From: Lunularia cruciata
Lineage: Eukaryota > Streptophyta > Marchantiopsida > Lunulariales > Lunulariaceae
Direction: 5' to 3'
Length of the DNA stretch: 64,000 bases
NCBI GenBank assembly: GCA_948567375.1
Contig: OX419762.1
Span: 11,352,001-11,416,000 of the forward strand
Both the position numbers and the translations under genes were made by a program. A model generated the notes under the pieces. That model worked only from the letters and a program-made list of their open reading frames with translations. It made no database searches and had not been told where the DNA came from. The stretch's first letter is position 1, and each line of letters starts with the position of its first letter. Positions 61,201 to 64,000 of the stretch are shown piece after piece.

Positions 61201-63962
61201 GCTCAGATGCAGTCACTGGACTTCCTTGCCCGCCATGTACGGAGATCGTTGTTAGACAGTGCCTCGGCCAACATATGGGGATCGAAAGAATGGTATGAGT
61301 TCATCCCTGTCAATGACTGATTTTCAATTATACTGTCTTCTAGGTCAACTTGTCGCATCATGTAATACTCTGCTCTTATGTGCCATTAAATGTATCCAGA
61401 TGGTCTGCTCAGAGGCCAAGGATTTTCAATGTGGGAATTCCTGCGGGAACTTGCTTGCTTGCGGCAATCACTTCTGCAACAACCCTTGTCATCCTGTATA
61501 CACGAATCCGAATCCTGATTTACAACTCAGACAGAATGGTGGGCTACCCGGCACGAAAGAAGCTGACGTTTACAGCACGTGTGAGCAGTGTCACCTAGGG
61601 TGTCAGAAGGTAATCTATGTTCACTTGTTCTTCGTCCGCGTTTGCCACTTAGTAAGCTCACAGTTCTCACGTGAGCTAGCGTACGCTAAATGATCGCCCC
61701 AAGAAGTTGATGAAATTTGTTAAAGTTTGCCGAACACTATACAGGCATAAAAAATTGTAAAAGGAAAGGAAAATTGTTTAGGTTATGAAGCATATACGCT
61801 TATGTGCGTAGATCTATCTCTGATAACAAGCGTGTTTAATGCAGAAACGTGCATCGTGTGCTCATCCATGTCCTTTACCCTGTCATCCGGGAGATTGTCC
61901 ACCTTGCAAGATTCTCGTGAAGCGTGGTTGCTACTGCGAAACTCTTGTCCATGTTTTTGACTGCAACACATTCACAGCTGCGTCTGTGAAAGAAAGAGCG
62001 AAAATGCTCTCATGCGGTGGCCCTTGTCACAGGTACGAGATTTTACCGGAGTATGAGAGTTTTGAATGTGATTGAAAGTAAGGAGAAAAGTTTTGCAGAA
62101 GCCTTTTAAAGCTCATCCTGTCCGTTAATGTCTATTTTTTCTTTAAGCAGTCAGAAGAACCAGTTTATGTACTTTCTATCCACTATATGCGATTAGTGGC
62201 CAAAATATTCATGTGACCGGCTCAATCAGTTTGCAAGAAAGAATAGGTCTGGGCTTAACTAGACAACACATCAAACACCTGCAAAGTATTCTTTCGAGAT
62301 TTTACATGTGGACATTAAATCTCATTAAGTTAGCAGGGGCTCTTATGTAACGTTGTCGTCTATTTGAACAGGAAGTTGGCAAATTGTGCGCACATGTGTT
62401 CCGACATATGCCATCCTGGGGCTTGCCAAATGGCAAAGAGCTGTAGAAAGAAGGTACCATGTTTGCACCTCTCACTGATTGCGCAACATAATTATTATGT
62501 TTCTCAACTATGTAATTGCTGACTACTTAGTAATTCTGTTGTCAACTTCTTATCCTCAACGGCTTGCTTTTACCTGGGAACGGATGTCAGAACATCATGT
62601 CTCTCTGTTCGTTTGCGGGCTTAACGTTCCTTACATTCAAGTAAGGAGCAATTCTTTTCCCTCGTCACCTTTGACCGATCTTCTATTAATTCCACTACGT
62701 ACTTTCTCATAGTCGAATTGATCCGTCCACTCTTCATCTCTCTATCCAATGATTTCTTTTCTTAAACCAAACCTTTTCCAAACCTTCATTCTGGGCTATT
62801 AGTGATACGAACTCGTCTTTCAATAGCCTGACCTCCACCTTAAGAACTCTGATTCTAAAGCAGCTGTTTTGTCCTTTTTCTGCCCTCTGCCCTCTGCCCT
62901 CAGGGCTTCCTCCTTTTCGGCCAGCTCTCGCTTTAATCGACCCCTCTCTTCGGTCAACCGAGAAATTGCCAATCTGATTTCGCGATACATTTCGCGTGCC
63001 CTCCTTAGCACAGTTATAGCTTCTATCAACAGTTGGTCCCTAAAGCGAGGCCATCCAATTTCTCTAGACTAGTCCAGAATTTTCTCCTGCTCTGCCAACG
63101 TTAGTTTTCCAACTTTAGGGATCATTCTTTATACTAAGAGGCACAAACGAGTAGAAGATGGAGTGAGACTTACTTAACTGAGCTGGACTGAGTGGTAACA
63201 AAACGGTCCTATGAAGGAATGATTATGGCTAAAGGCATTCTTTTACTCTAGCATTGAGTAAATAAAGTAGTAGAGGATTTCCTCACACGAAAGCTACGAA
63301 TGAAGTTAAGTATGAAACTAATGTAACAAAAGACTTGAGCAGACTGACCAAAGGTATCAGTATCAGTTCACCTTAAAAGCACTGATGGTAAGTGCGGAGC
63401 ACTTCATTTGTGGTGTCCATCGTCGACAGTAGCGACAAGTCTGTGCACAAAAGTGTGCGTGAATTTATCGGCATTAACACTTGTATCACGGACGCAGGAT
63501 CTCAACACGAACTGTTTGTGTAGATGTTAGCACAGGACTTGGTGTATCGAATGAAGTTCAGGGTTGGTAGTGCACAAAGTCTGTTTCCAATCTTAGTTTC
63601 TTCAGCTATCTTTGAGTGCTGAAACTAAAATGGAGTGTCCACAAACATGATATCGGTGTACTTCCTCTTCATCACAGGCAATAGTGATGTGAACATGCCA
63701 CGAACTGAACATGACCTGAGTGTCTTGGTGTACTTCCTCTTAATTATAGGTAATAGTGCGGTGCACATGCCAAAGACTGAAGAAAGAATGGTTATGCTCA
63801 GAAGTACAAGCAGCTCAGCGAGTCAACAAGCAGAATGAAGCATCAAGAACGGTTGTTGGCTTACTGGCTTGTGACCAGATATGCATGAAGTTGGCAGCAG
63901 AAAAGCAGGCAGAAGAGGAGGCTGAGCAACAACTTCGGCAGAGAAGGGCGAAAGAAGCAGAG
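58293..63962 (+). CDS. NF-X1-type zinc finger protein, NFXL2-like, 11 exons visible, 3' end outside window
   Basis: NFX1-like proteins carry a RING-type domain and a long cysteine-rich array. In plants NFXL1 and NFXL2 act on stress and clock-related gene expression. Exons: 58293-59564, 59710-59823, 59973-60028, 60290-60362, 60497-60589, 60911-60996, 61127-61292, 61400-61609, 61845-62032, 62372-62453, 63750-63962. All introns are GT-AG, phases agree, and 851 codons are visible. The RING-like domain spans residues 117-185 (CLIC ... C ... C ... H ... C ... CPKC). It is followed by repeated NFX1 fingers such as CGKHSCEGGCHDGECPPC and CSLHRCQERCHTGPC. The last visible exon (RCTCQRLKKEWLC) matches the region just before the C-terminal part of plant NFXL2, which has a membrane segment in Arabidopsis; that part would lie beyond the edge. 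A donor GTGTGG follows at 63963. Intron 10 is unusually long, about 1.3 kb. Confidence 0.94.
62454..63749. other. Long intron 10 of the NFX1-like gene with foreign-looking content
   Basis: All earlier introns in this gene are 107-548 bases, while this one is 1,296. It contains a GC-richer minus-strand frame at 62820-63029 with a charged, heptad-like peptide, a 7-base TGCCCTC triplicate near 62878-62900, and a 55-base duplication at its 3' end. An insertion into an originally shorter intron is likely. Confidence 0.55.
63655..63781 (+). repeat. Direct duplication of the exon 11 splice-acceptor segment
   Basis: Two 55-base copies (63655-63709 and 63727-63781) lie 72 bases apart. Each contains GGTGTACTTCCTCTT, a 3' splice-site AG (ACAG in the left copy, ATAG in the right), and the beginning of the coding exon. 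Only the right copy is followed by an open NFX1 frame. Confidence 0.8.
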
Positions 63963-64000
63963 GTGTGGGCATTTTAAGCTTGAAATCTATGTCTCTCCCC

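Overview
The window is nuclear DNA from a land plant. It holds one complete and one partial intron-rich protein gene with GT-AG introns, chromodomain Ty3/gypsy retrotransposons primed by initiator-Met tRNA, a hAT-type transposase relic, and a block of plastid-derived DNA (psbB, trnV-GAC, rrn16, trnS-GGA, trnA intron). The base composition and the protein sequences seem to me more like a bryophyte or other seed-free plant than an angiosperm, but I cannot fix the species from sequence alone.

Layout. From 1 to about 26.2 kb I recognise no gene. This stretch is AT-rich intergenic DNA broken by GC-richer islands (about 3.7-6.0, 8.5-12.0 and 21.2-21.9 kb), with a few short tandem duplications and microsatellites. 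From 26,236 to 35,726 on the minus strand lies a complete 22-exon RFC1 gene for the large subunit of the replication factor C clamp loader. All exon phases fit and the product is 1,080 residues. Its intron 11 is about 2 kb long because it carries a rearranged plastid DNA insertion. Upstream of RFC1 is an E2F-like site. From 36.2 to 39.3 kb the DNA is very AT-rich and has no gene I can see. From 39.3 to 43.5 kb there are two diverged copies of an unidentified repeat, with a hAT relic and two perfect hairpins between them.

From 43,514 to about 55,505 there is a nested retrotransposon. An old minus-strand chromovirus (element A) is interrupted inside gag by a younger plus-strand chromovirus (element B, 48,341-54,937), which has both LTRs, PBS and PPT. 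Both are dead. Element B has 15 premature stops, all explicable by C-to-T decay. From 55.5 to 58.3 kb nothing is recognised. From 58,293 to the right edge runs an NF-X1-type zinc-finger gene on the plus strand, closest to plant NFXL2. Eleven exons (851 codons) are visible and the 3' end lies outside.

The two cellular genes are not obviously connected. RFC1 acts in loading PCNA during S phase. The NFX1-like protein is a RING/zinc-finger protein of the family that acts in plant stress and circadian gene regulation. I saw no defence system, CRISPR array or biosynthetic cluster. The most unusual structures are the scrambled plastid block inside the RFC1 intron, the nested and deaminated retrotransposons, and a duplicated splice-acceptor segment in the NFX1-like gene.
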